In this document: positions 1 through 6,074 of the stretch, one piece after another
Position numbering within the stretch: position 1 is the first letter of the stretch
Layout of the letters: each line of letters begins with the position of its first letter
Origin: Desulfobacterales bacterium
GTDB taxonomy: Bacteria; Desulfobacterota; Desulfobacteria; Desulfobacterales; Desulfobacteraceae
Direction: 5' to 3'
DNA length: 6,074 nt
Assembly (NCBI GenBank): GCA_022361095.1
Contig: JAKSBO010000279.1
Span: 1-6,074, forward strand
The notes under the pieces: generated by a model
The model's input: only the letters and a program-made list of their open reading frames with translations
Told to the model about the DNA's origin: nothing
Database searches by the model: none
Position numbers and translations under genes: made by a program

Positions 1-60
1 ACAAATATTTGAATAAAAAACTGTCGATTAAAGAACAAAGACTATCTATTGCTGAATATT

Positions 61-262
61 CTAAATTGCGGCAACACTCTGAAGTGTGGTGGAGATTCTG
101 TTCAATTGGGGCTGATTTTTTACCGCCTGCTTTACATTTTTAAAAACCCGGCGAATCCGTGCCATGGCCCGGTCAATGCCGGCCTTGGTGATACCCAGGG
201 GCGGGGCAAACCAAATGGTATAGGTATGGGGTTTCTTGCACGATATCCCCGGTACTGAATAT
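61..262 (-). pseudogene. C-terminal remnant of a PLP-dependent (class III-like) aminotransferase
   Basis: Reading the minus strand from about 262 to the TAG at 61-63 gives a clean C-terminal peptide. It contains PHTYTIWFAPPLGITKAGID, followed by a helix with the pattern RAMARIRRVF, and ends in SVAAI. The PPL-x-IT-x-x-x-ID-x-A-x-x-x-I-x-x-x-F pattern is typical of the last domain of fold-type I PLP aminotransferases of class III, which move amino groups between amines or amino acids and 2-oxo acids; the family match is by memory of the pattern. Only about 65 residues remain of a family that usually exceeds 400. The frame meets a stop at 280-282, and the sequence beyond about 263 looks like an insertion-sequence end. 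The catalytic lysine and cofactor-binding parts are absent, so this piece cannot be active. The substrate of the parent enzyme cannot be told. Another PLP fold-type I family is possible. Confidence 0.5.
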
Positions 263-263
263 A

Positions 264-359
264 AGGGTGCCTCTAATAATCAGAATTCTGAAATCTTAAT
301 TTCCTATGCCGGTGTGACAACGCGATAGCTCGACTGCGCCAGGGTGAGCTTGAGCCGCC
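264..359 (-). mobile_element. Remnant of an insertion-sequence end with a transposase-like C-terminal tail
   Basis: Directly after the kinase 1 stop, the minus strand encodes a short tail, RRLKLTLAQSSYRVVTPA, ending with TAG at 304-306. The basic RRLKLTLAQS-x-YR pattern resembles the extreme C-terminus of IS1380/IS4-like DDE transposases. About 40 bp of AT-rich DNA follow, with a perfect 12-bp palindrome TCAGAATTCTGA (280-291) and a possible tip at TAGAGGCACCC (minus strand, about 265-275). The aminotransferase reading frame stops making sense at this tip, as expected for an insertion junction. The transposase frame is closed by a TAA inside the kinase 1 3' end, so nothing more of the transposase remains here. 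Family and exact boundary are uncertain; the tail is too short to be conclusive. Confidence 0.35.
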
Positions 360-2921
360 TCAACGTTTATCCTCACCCAAATCTTGTTTTTTATACAGTC
401 TTGGGGCATTCAATACCTTATTGACCATAGTGGCAAGGTCCACCAATGTAATCGGTTTCATAAGAATGCCGCTTATCCCCATTTCCATTGCTTTTTCATG
501 CGACATTTTTTTGCTGAATCCAGTGCAAATAACAATGGGAACCGCAGGACATATCTTTTTTATCTCTTTGGCAAGTTTATCCCCATTCATTTGGGGCATG
601 GTCATATCCGTTAAAACAAGATCATACTTGTCAGGTTGTGCCCGCAAGGCTTCCAATGCATCGTTCGGGCTTGTTCTAGTTTCAACTTGATACCCGAGAG
701 ATTCCAGCAAATCCTTGCCGATATCAACCAGGGGTTTTTCATCGTCAACAAATAAGATGCGCCCCTTGCCTTTCAGGGAGGAATCCATGGCTATCATCTC
801 TGTTTTTTCGCCACTTTCTTCAATCGCAGGAAAGAATATACTAAACGTTGTACCAACACCGGGTTCGCTATCGACTTTTATATCACCGCCATGATCCTTA
901 ACAATTCCATGAACCGTCGCAAGGCCCATTCCGGTTCCCTCTCCAACTTGCTTGGTGGTAAAGTACGGCTCAAATATACGCGACATTGTATACGCATCCA
1001 TGCCATGGCCGGTGTCTGTAACCCCAAGCTTAAGGTAATGGCCCGGTTTTAGATCATAAACACTTGGGGGATCAATGCCGCTTATTTCCATCGGCTCCCA
1101 ATTTACAGTAAGCCGCCCACCATTTTCTTCCATTGCATGGGCCGCATTCGTACACAAATTCAAGATTACCTGGTGAATTTGGGTTTGGTTTGCCTCTACC
1201 GCGCCAATGTTATTTTTTATATTCTGCCGTATCTCAATCGTTGACGGTATTGATGCCCGGATCAGCGTTAATGCTTCCTTTATAATAACACCAATATCAA
1301 CCGCCCGTTTTTCAATTTTTGCCTGGCGGCTAAACGCAAGTATTTGTTGTATAAGTCCTTTTGCCCGTTCACCGGCTATACAAATTTGATTGGTATATTT
1401 CTGGATTGTCGGGCTCTCTTTCGCCTTCATCTGTGTTAACTGGGTATACCCGATAATCGCGCCAAGGATATTGTTAAAATCATGCGCAATGCCTCCGGCG
1501 AGGGTGCCGATTGCCTCCATTCTTTGCGCTTGCACCAATGCGGACTCCAATCGCTTGGCTTCCTTTTCAACGTTTTTACGATCGGTAATATCCTGGGTGA
1601 ATACTACGGAAAACCGGTCTTCTCCATACTCAAGAAGGTTTGAATTCATCGCAACAAACATTTCACTGCCATCTTTACGGCGGTGAATTCTTTGATTATG
1701 ATTTGACCCCATCCGGCACAGTGTTTGCCAAAATTCATTCCAGTCTTCTTGTCTAAAATACGGATCAATGTCGAACATTGACATTTGACAAAGCTCTTCG
1801 ACCGTATAACCAAGATCCAAAGCGACTTGCCTGTTTACATCAAAAATCCTCGCATCCGATCCGATTCGATAAATACCAATTGACGCCTTTTCAAAAATGA
1901 ATTGGTTGATACGCAGTGAGTCTTCTATCTTTTTTCGCTTCGTAATGTCCGAGTACGTACCGGTAAACCTTGCGGGTTTCCCCTGCTCGTCACGTTCTAC
2001 GATTTTCCCCTTGCTGTTGATCCACATGTAGTGGCCTTTTTTATGCTTAAACCTGAATTCATGATCATAGCACTCGGCTTCTCCGGACAGATATTCCTGA
2101 ATTAATGTTTTCACTTTCTGAACGTCATCAGGATGAATCCGCGCCTCCCACTCATCGTAGCAGTTCGGAAATTCATTTGGGGAATAGCCGGATATTGTAT
2201 AATAGCGTGCATCAAAATGAATTTTGTCGCTTTGCAAATTCCAATCCCATATGCCTTCATTTGCACCTGATAACGCCAGATCCAGGCGTTGCTCACTCTC
2301 TTTGAGACGCTTCTCGGATTTTATCAGTTCAACTCGTGCAAGGCGGCTGTACTCCTGGCGGGCAAGCAGAAGACCCACAAAAAAAATCCCCAAAAAAATA
2401 GCCGAGCCATAAGGCAGGGCCACTGTTTTTAATAATCCCCATGACGTATTTATATCTTTATAAAAAAGCCAGCCAGGAAGAATTAATATGGTTGCCCCCA
2501 GAGAACAAAGTGCCGCTTTCAGAAGGGTGTCTATTTTATCACGGAATTTAAATAGAATCGAACCGCCCAAAGCGGCAAGGCAAATTCCGGCCACGCCGCT
2601 TTGGACACCTGTTCCGCCAAGATATATTCGGAAAGCACCTGCCATGAATGCACCGATAAAGGCAGACAAGGGGCCTCCAAAACCACCGCAAAGAGTGATA
2701 ATGGTATTTCTTTGATCAACGAAAACGCCTTCGGCTACTGGTATTTTGGCATACATACAACCAATGGCAAAAAGGCCGAAAGAAAAACCTATCATCGCCT
2801 GTCTGGTAAATTCGGATGCTTTTTCAATATTACTGATTAACAATCCATAAAACGCGACTAAAACAATAAAAATCGCCAAATTATTAAATAGGCCACAGAA
2901 TAAATCCGTACCCGATACCAT
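360..2921 (-). CDS. Hybrid sensor histidine kinase: LytS-type 5TM sensor, two PAS domains, HisKA/HATPase_c, C-terminal receiver
   Basis: An inner-membrane hybrid kinase of 853 aa. Residues about 12-187 form a multi-helix membrane domain with D69-Q-R-N followed by glycine-rich helices (GGFGGP, FRIYLGGTG), the hallmark of the 5TM-5TMR_LYT sensor found in LytS-like proteins. A short coiled coil (190-212) leads to PAS 1 (about 213-330, PAC tail GTYSDITKRKK) and PAS 2 (about 335-450, tail FTQDITDRKN). The dimerisation and phosphoacceptor helix has GGIAHDFNN with H480, a box of the HPK4-like type. The ATPase has an N box with N588/N592, G1 DTGHGM (636-641), F box FEPYFTTK (650-657) and G2 GEGTGMGLA (660-668). 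The receiver (about 720-835) keeps acidic D726/D727, phospho-acceptor D772, T800 and K822. All catalytic residues are present, so it should autophosphorylate and relay to its own receiver. There is no output domain, and no regulator or Hpt gene lies beside it, so the target is unknown. The start is supported by a strong ribosome binding site six bases upstream. The stop codon abuts insertion-sequence debris, but the receiver looks full length. I see no convincing promoter upstream. Confidence 0.96.
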   Translation of the reverse strand: MVSGTDLFCGLFNNLAIFIVLVAFYGLLISNIEKASEFTRQAMIGFSFGLFAIGCMYAKIPVAEGVFVDQRNTIITLCGGFGGPLSAFIGAFMAGAFRIYLGGTGVQSGVAGICLAALGGSILFKFRDKIDTLLKAALCSLGATILILPGWLFYKDINTSWGLLKTVALPYGSAIFLGIFFVGLLLARQEYSRLARVELIKSEKRLKESEQRLDLALSGANEGIWDWNLQSDKIHFDARYYTISGYSPNEFPNCYDEWEARIHPDDVQKVKTLIQEYLSGEAECYDHEFRFKHKKGHYMWINSKGKIVERDEQGKPARFTGTYSDITKRKKIEDSLRINQFIFEKASIGIYRIGSDARIFDVNRQVALDLGYTVEELCQMSMFDIDPYFRQEDWNEFWQTLCRMGSNHNQRIHRRKDGSEMFVAMNSNLLEYGEDRFSVVFTQDITDRKNVEKEAKRLESALVQAQRMEAIGTLAGGIAHDFNNILGAIIGYTQLTQMKAKESPTIQKYTNQICIAGERAKGLIQQILAFSRQAKIEKRAVDIGVIIKEALTLIRASIPSTIEIRQNIKNNIGAVEANQTQIHQVILNLCTNAAHAMEENGGRLTVNWEPMEISGIDPPSVYDLKPGHYLKLGVTDTGHGMDAYTMSRIFEPYFTTKQVGEGTGMGLATVHGIVKDHGGDIKVDSEPGVGTTFSIFFPAIEESGEKTEMIAMDSSLKGKGRILFVDDEKPLVDIGKDLLESLGYQVETRTSPNDALEALRAQPDKYDLVLTDMTMPQMNGDKLAKEIKKICPAVPIVICTGFSKKMSHEKAMEMGISGILMKPITLVDLATMVNKVLNAPRLYKKQDLGEDKR

Positions 2922-2927
2922 GTATTA

Positions 2928-2935
2928 TCCTTCCT
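2928..2935 (-). promoter_or_regulatory. Ribosome binding site of kinase 1
   Basis: On the minus strand AGGAAGGA precedes the ATG at 2919-2921 with a six-base spacer (TAATAC). This purine-rich match to the anti-Shine-Dalgarno is well placed and fixes the start at MVSGTDLF. Confidence 0.75.
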
Positions 2936-3156
2936 GATAAGTGTACATAACGGCGCAGTTTCACCTTTTCGAAGAAAAAATGATAAACAAAATCATGTTG
3001 AATGTCATCAACTTATTCCAAAATCCACCGCCGATTGTTTTGCGCACTCCCCAGGGGGACAATTTGTTTTTTTTCTCAAAAGGCGCTTGTTAGGCCCATG
3101 ACCGGAATAAAACATTCCAAAATATGGTTTAAAATTTTCGTTCGTATTCAAGTCGC

Positions 3157-3193
3157 GTCAATGGACGCATATTAAACATATGTGCCCATTGAC
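3157..3193. repeat. 37-bp imperfect dyad (possible operator or hairpin)
   Basis: The arms GTCAATGG (3157-3164) and CCATTGAC (3186-3193) are perfect inverse complements. Inside them, after one mismatch, ACGCATAT and ATATGTGC continue the pairing with one G-T wobble, leaving a five-base loop TAAAC. The stem is about 15 paired bases. No T-run follows on either strand, which argues against an intrinsic terminator. It lies about 235 bp upstream of the kinase 1 start, so a regulator-binding site or structured leader is possible. No function can be assigned. Confidence 0.55.
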
Positions 3194-3270
3194 ATAACAA
3201 AGAAGACGGATGAAAAGGCAAACCATATGGAAGGTTTTATTTTGAACTTGGGCCTTAAAGCCCGTGATCC

Positions 3271-3347
3271 AATGACTTGATACCGAAACCGGACCTTAAA
3301 CAATTGTAAATATATGATAAATTTTCCCCCATCAGCATCAAGTCATT
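3271..3347. repeat. 11-bp inverted repeat pair around a 55-bp spacer
   Basis: AATGACTTGAT at 3271-3281 is the exact inverse complement of ATCAAGTCATT at 3337-3347. The AT-rich spacer of 55 bp includes TAAATATATGATAAATTTT-like sequence and CCCCC. Such paired sites could be binding half-sites for a looping regulator, or relic ends of a small element. Neither arm abuts a recognisable gene. Confidence 0.45.
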
Positions 3348-3505
3348 TGACCGGAATTCTAAGGCACAGCGAGCCCTTTACTTTTACCCTATAATTGTAT
3401 AGAAAAGAAGGGCCGAGCGGAGGATAAAAGCTGAGGATGCTTATGAATAAAGGTTATATTGGATTTGCGAACAACAAATTAACCGGGTTCAGGAAACCTC
3501 CTCAA

Positions 3506-3818
3506 ATGAAATCCAGTAAACTGAATTCCCGAGATCAACTTTGGGGAAAGACAGTTCACATCATTCGCAGGTGCCCTGGTTTTCCAAATGCGGTTCAAAC
3601 ATCTGGGATTGAAGAACAGACTTAAAAGATGTTTCTCCCGGTTAAGGTTGTCTCCGATTTTTGGGCATCGTATCATCTTCATGCTGCTGACCGTTCATCT
3701 GATTCCGGGCTTTGGGAGAATCAGAAAAATTGAGTATTACCGGAAAAATCCGATTATTCGTTGCTTAATGGGCCTGAAGCCAAACCCCTCATACCTTCTG
3801 AAATATCGGGGTTTATAA
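3506..3818 (+). pseudogene. Decayed N-terminal part of an IS1380/IS4-like DDE transposase
   Basis: The frame starting at ATG 3506 reads MKSSKLNS and then loses sense. In the next frame, from about 3531, the peptide continues EINFGERQFTSFAGALVFQ, then HLGLKNRLKRCFSRL, FGHRIIFMLLTVHLIPGFGR and IRKIEYYRKNPIIRCLMGLK, ending with TAA at 3816-3818. The order FGERQ-TSFAGALVF, GLKxRL, a hydrophobic VHL-x-x-GFGRIR helix, then YYRKNPIIRxLMGLK matches the N-terminal region of IS1380/IS4-type transposases, recognised from memory of the family. Removing one C from the CCC at 3528-3530 would restore a single frame through SEINFGERQ. After MGLK the expected PDVSTxSR segment has decayed to PNPSYLLKY. The DDE catalytic core and C-terminus, several hundred residues in intact members, are missing. 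The remnant is therefore non-functional and stops about 55 bp before kinase 2. Confidence 0.68.
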
Positions 3819-3825
3819 ACAATAG

Positions 3826-3840
3826 ATTCTCGCAGAGAAT
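3826..3840 (+). promoter_or_regulatory. Small perfect hairpin in the presumed kinase 2 leader
   Basis: ATTCTC (3826-3831) and GAGAAT (3835-3840) form a six-base-pair stem with loop GCA, ending 19 bases before the kinase 2 ribosome binding site. No U-tract follows, so it is not a terminator. It may affect mRNA stability or translation, or it may be a relic of the adjacent mobile element. It has no assignable role. Confidence 0.3.
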
Positions 3841-3859
3841 GAAACCGAATAATAGCAGC

Positions 3860-3863
3860 AGGA
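3860..3863 (+). promoter_or_regulatory. Ribosome binding site deciding the kinase 2 start
   Basis: Two in-frame ATGs lie close together, at 3867 and 3873. AGGA at 3860-3863 is only three bases from the first but nine from the second, so ATG 3873 (MSVFDRLS) is the better-spaced start. An in-frame TGA at 3840-3842 rules out starts further upstream. Confidence 0.55.
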
Positions 3864-3872
3864 ACAATGCCG

Positions 3873-6074
3873 ATGAGTGTTTTTGACAGGTTGTCGCTGA
3901 AAAACCGAATGGTATTTTCATTTTCCCTGATTATTGTCCTGTTTGTGGTATTGAGTATCAGTACGCACCATCAGATAAAAGTACTCAATCAGCTCACCGC
4001 AACACTGTACACCCACCCGCTCCAGGTGTCCAATGCTGCCCTGGAAGCCAAGGCCGGGGTGCTTGCCATGCATCGATCCATGAAAGATGTCTCCACGGCC
4101 CAAAGCCAGGCTGATATTTCCCTGGCTATTCAGGAGGTCCGGGAAAAAGAGGCGGTTGTATACCAAGAGCTTGCCCTGATCAAGCGCTACATCCTGGGCA
4201 AAGAAGGCAGGCAGCTCATTGAAAAAACCATCACCCTATTTGATGGCTGGAAACCCATCCGCCGGGAAGTCCAGGGTTTTGTTCTTAAAGGGGACACGGC
4301 ATCCGCCAACCTGATAACCCGGAAAGAAGGGGCGGATTACGTCTCCCACTTGGAAAAACACATGGAAGAACTCACCCGTTACGCCAGGAATAAGGCAGAC
4401 GGGTTTATGCAGGATGCCCGGAAAACCCAGCGCCAGGTATATATCCATATCCTGACCGCGATTGCCCTTTTTATGTGTCTGGCAATTACCATCGGCTGTC
4501 TGTTGTCTTCAAGCATATTGGGTGCCATTGAAACCTTTCGGGAAACCATTGCCCGGATCACCCGGACAGGGGAATTGGAGCAGACAACCGTCAAGGGGAA
4601 CCACGAGATCGCCGCACTGGCAGATCATTTCAACCGGCTGATTAAGCGCCTGGAAGAACAGTTCTGGCTTCAACGCATGGAAAATGAACTGATCCACGCC
4701 TTGTCCGGAGACCTTGGATTTGAGGCGCTGTTGGAAAAAGGCTGTACCCACCTTTGCCAAAGCCTGAAAAACTGCGCAGGAGCTATATACACGTATGATG
4801 AAAAAAACGCCCAATGCCGGCTCAGCTATTATTACGCAATTCCCGAAGGAAGCCGGTTTGCCGAACTTTTTGATCTGGGGCAGGGGCTTGTAGGCCAGGC
4901 CGCCAAAGATAAAAAAGAGATCGTGCTGACCCGGCCAACGGCTGAAGACGCCTGTGTCAAATCCGGAAGCCAAAACCAGACGCCCTCGGGCATTCTGGCG
5001 ATTCCCATGATGTATAAAAATCATCTTTTCGGTGTTTTCGAGGTGGCCCTTTTTGAGCCTGCGGATACACCAAAACAGCAATACCTGCTCTCCGCCATCC
5101 GGTCGCTTTCCGTGCTGCTTTACGCGGCCCGGCAAAACGAACAGGCCACCCGCCTGCTTGACACCACCCAAAAAGCCAACGAAAAGCTCCAGGCCCAGAC
5201 ACTGCAGTTACAGTCGTTAAATACGGAAATTGAACATCAGTCCGGGGAGTTAAGCCGAAAAAATGCCGAACTTGAGCAACAGCAAAAAAAGGTGGAAGAA
5301 GCAAACCGTCTAAAAAGTGAATTCCTATCCAATATGAGCCATGAGCTGCGAACCCCCCTGAACTCGGTGAATGCACTGTCCCGGGTATTGATTACCCAGG
5401 CCGGCGAAAAATTGACCCCGGAGGAAAACAACTATCTGGAAATCATTGAGCGCAACGGCAAACGTCTGCTGGCATTGATCAATGACATCCTTGACCTGTC
5501 TAAAATAGAGTCCGGTAAGATGGAACTGGATTGTACCCGTTTTTCCCTGGCCCGGACAATTGAGAATATCGTGGAAAGCCTCTCTCCACTTTCCCGGAAT
5601 AAAAATATCCGGCTTGACACCCGGCTGCCCGAAACACTTCCCCACCTTGAAAGTGATGAGGCCAAGGTTCATCAGGTGCTTGAAAACATCATTGCCAATG
5701 CGGTGAAGTTCACAGAACAGGGCGGGGTTACGGTGTCCGCCATTGAACGAAACGGCCGGATTGACATTAGCATTGAAGATTCGGGCATCGGTATATCCTC
5801 TAAAGATTTGAAAAACATATTTGAAGAATTCCGGCAGTCCGACGGCACCACAACCCGGAAATATGAAGGCACCGGGCTTGGGCTGGCCATTGCCTACAAA
5901 GCTGTCCGGTTGATGGGCGGGGATATAAACGTATCGTCCGTCATTGATCAGGGCAGCAAGTTTATTGTTACGCTTCCGGTCAACCAGAAGGGTGCCGGCC
6001 GGAAACCTTTGCCGCCGCAATCTCTGCCGGAGCCCGCGAATGAAAAGCCTCCCAGCATCCTCATTGTGGATGAC
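3873..6074 (+). CDS. Hybrid sensor histidine kinase: 4HB_MCP-like sensor, HAMP, GAF, HisKA, HATPase_c, receiver (3' end outside window)
   Basis: The open frame runs 734 codons to the window edge without a stop, so the protein is partial. TM1 (about 13-30) and TM2 (about 190-213) flank a helical periplasmic domain. Its LYTHPLQVSNA and MHRSMKDV motifs resemble the 4HB_MCP family of small-molecule sensors. HAMP follows (about 211-263), then GAF (about 275-420), a long glutamine/glutamate-rich coiled coil (421-480) and HisKA with FLSNMSHELRTPLN, phospho-acceptor H490. HATPase_c spans about 593-703: N box with N605/N609, G1 DSGIG (636-640), F box FEEFRQ (650-655) and G2 EGTGLGLA (665-672). A proline-rich linker (704-727) leads to ILIVDD at the very end, the first strand and acidic pair of a receiver, so the enzyme is a hybrid kinase. 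More receivers or an Hpt domain may follow. Intact catalytic motifs point to an active inner-membrane kinase; its ligand and output are unknown. Bases look richer in G and C than in kinase 1. Alternative start at 3867. Confidence 0.94.
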   Translation, partial: MSVFDRLSLKNRMVFSFSLIIVLFVVLSISTHHQIKVLNQLTATLYTHPLQVSNAALEAKAGVLAMHRSMKDVSTAQSQADISLAIQEVREKEAVVYQELALIKRYILGKEGRQLIEKTITLFDGWKPIRREVQGFVLKGDTASANLITRKEGADYVSHLEKHMEELTRYARNKADGFMQDARKTQRQVYIHILTAIALFMCLAITIGCLLSSSILGAIETFRETIARITRTGELEQTTVKGNHEIAALADHFNRLIKRLEEQFWLQRMENELIHALSGDLGFEALLEKGCTHLCQSLKNCAGAIYTYDEKNAQCRLSYYYAIPEGSRFAELFDLGQGLVGQAAKDKKEIVLTRPTAEDACVKSGSQNQTPSGILAIPMMYKNHLFGVFEVALFEPADTPKQQYLLSAIRSLSVLLYAARQNEQATRLLDTTQKANEKLQAQTLQLQSLNTEIEHQSGELSRKNAELEQQQKKVEEANRLKSEFLSNMSHELRTPLNSVNALSRVLITQAGEKLTPEENNYLEIIERNGKRLLALINDILDLSKIESGKMELDCTRFSLARTIENIVESLSPLSRNKNIRLDTRLPETLPHLESDEAKVHQVLENIIANAVKFTEQGGVTVSAIERNGRIDISIEDSGIGISSKDLKNIFEEFRQSDGTTTRKYEGTGLGLAIAYKAVRLMGGDINVSSVIDQGSKFIVTLPVNQKGAGRKPLPPQSLPEPANEKPPSILIVDD

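Larger units (their letters stand above)
2922..3505. other. Non-coding stretch between kinase 1 and the transposase remnant
   Basis: About 580 bp upstream of kinase 1 hold no reading frame that looks like a protein. The DNA is AT-rich and contains two notable dyads, annotated separately (3157-3193 and 3271-3347), plus a small GGGC-CTTAAA-GCCC hairpin at 3250-3263. The 10-mer TGACCGGAAT occurs twice, near 3098 and 3348. A perfect -10-like TATAAT lies on the plus strand at 3390-3395, but no -35-like hexamer stands at the right distance. The upstream end of the transposase element probably lies in the last 100 bp, but no clear terminal repeat defines it. This region most likely carries the kinase 1 promoter together with old mobile-element flank. 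Confidence 0.5.

Noticed and set aside
49..258. Small plus-strand reading frame of 69 codons at the left end.
   Set aside because: It overlaps the minus-strand aminotransferase remnant, whose peptide is recognisable. The plus-strand peptide shows no family motif.
3048..3074. TCCC-CAGG-GGGA hairpin followed seven bases later by eight Ts, as a plus-strand intrinsic terminator.
   Set aside because: The stem is only four pairs, the gap to the T-run is too long, and no plus-strand gene lies upstream.
3089..3095. GTTAGGC resembling the core of an integron attC site.
   Set aside because: No matching RYYYAAC partner box at the right distance and no cassette-like gene next to it.
3189..3194. TTGACA as a -35 box.
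   Set aside because: It overlaps the right arm of the dyad, and no -10-like hexamer occurs 16-18 bases downstream.
3362..3375. GGCAC-like sequence as a sigma-54 promoter.
   Set aside because: The GG to GC spacing is two bases short of the required distance and the downstream element is poor.
3479..3682. Minus-strand frame of 67 codons in the intergenic region.
   Set aside because: It is antisense to the transposase remnant, which explains the sequence better.
4509..5171. Long minus-strand frame of 220 codons inside kinase 2, with similar ones at 4957-5376 and 5325-6020.
   Set aside because: They are antisense shadows of a kinase whose motifs are all intact on the plus strand, and their peptides show no domain.

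Overview
The window is part of a bacterial chromosome. It is dominated by two large membrane-bound hybrid sensor histidine kinases transcribed divergently, with mobile-element debris around them. The style of the kinases (two PAS domains or a GAF domain plus a receiver, with no partner genes nearby) and the mixed, moderate base composition would fit a signalling-rich Gram-negative bacterium such as a Desulfobacterota (sulfate-reducer-like) species. That placement is an inference: the window has no rRNA or other marker gene.

Layout, left to right. Positions 61-262 (minus strand) hold the C-terminal stub of a PLP-dependent, probably class III, aminotransferase. Its upstream part is missing and is replaced by about 95 bp that look like the end of an insertion sequence (264-359): a transposase-like C-terminal tail, then an AT-rich tip with a 12-bp palindrome. 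Kinase 1 (360-2921, minus strand, 853 aa) ends exactly against this debris. It has a LytS-type 5TM sensor, two PAS domains, an HPK4-like catalytic core and a C-terminal receiver. Next come about 580 bp without a convincing gene, holding a 37-bp imperfect dyad and an 11-bp inverted-repeat pair. A decayed IS1380/IS4-like transposase N-terminus follows (3506-3818, plus strand), with a one-base frameshift and no C-terminal part. Kinase 2 starts about 55 bp beyond it (3873 to beyond 6074, plus strand). It has a 4HB_MCP-like sensor, HAMP, GAF, HisKA and HATPase_c, and the window cuts it in the first residues of a receiver domain.

Both kinases have all the expected catalytic residues. Neither has a neighbouring DNA-binding response regulator or separate Hpt protein in view, so their outputs are unknown. 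The most interesting structural point is that transposase-like pieces in opposite orientation sit at the two ends of the kinase 1 segment. Reversing 360 to about 3818 would join the two pieces in one direction and place kinase 1 directly upstream of kinase 2 on the same strand. This suggests an IS-associated inversion that split an ancestral kinase pair. I see no CRISPR array, tRNA, rRNA, phage module or recognisable new defence or biosynthetic system.
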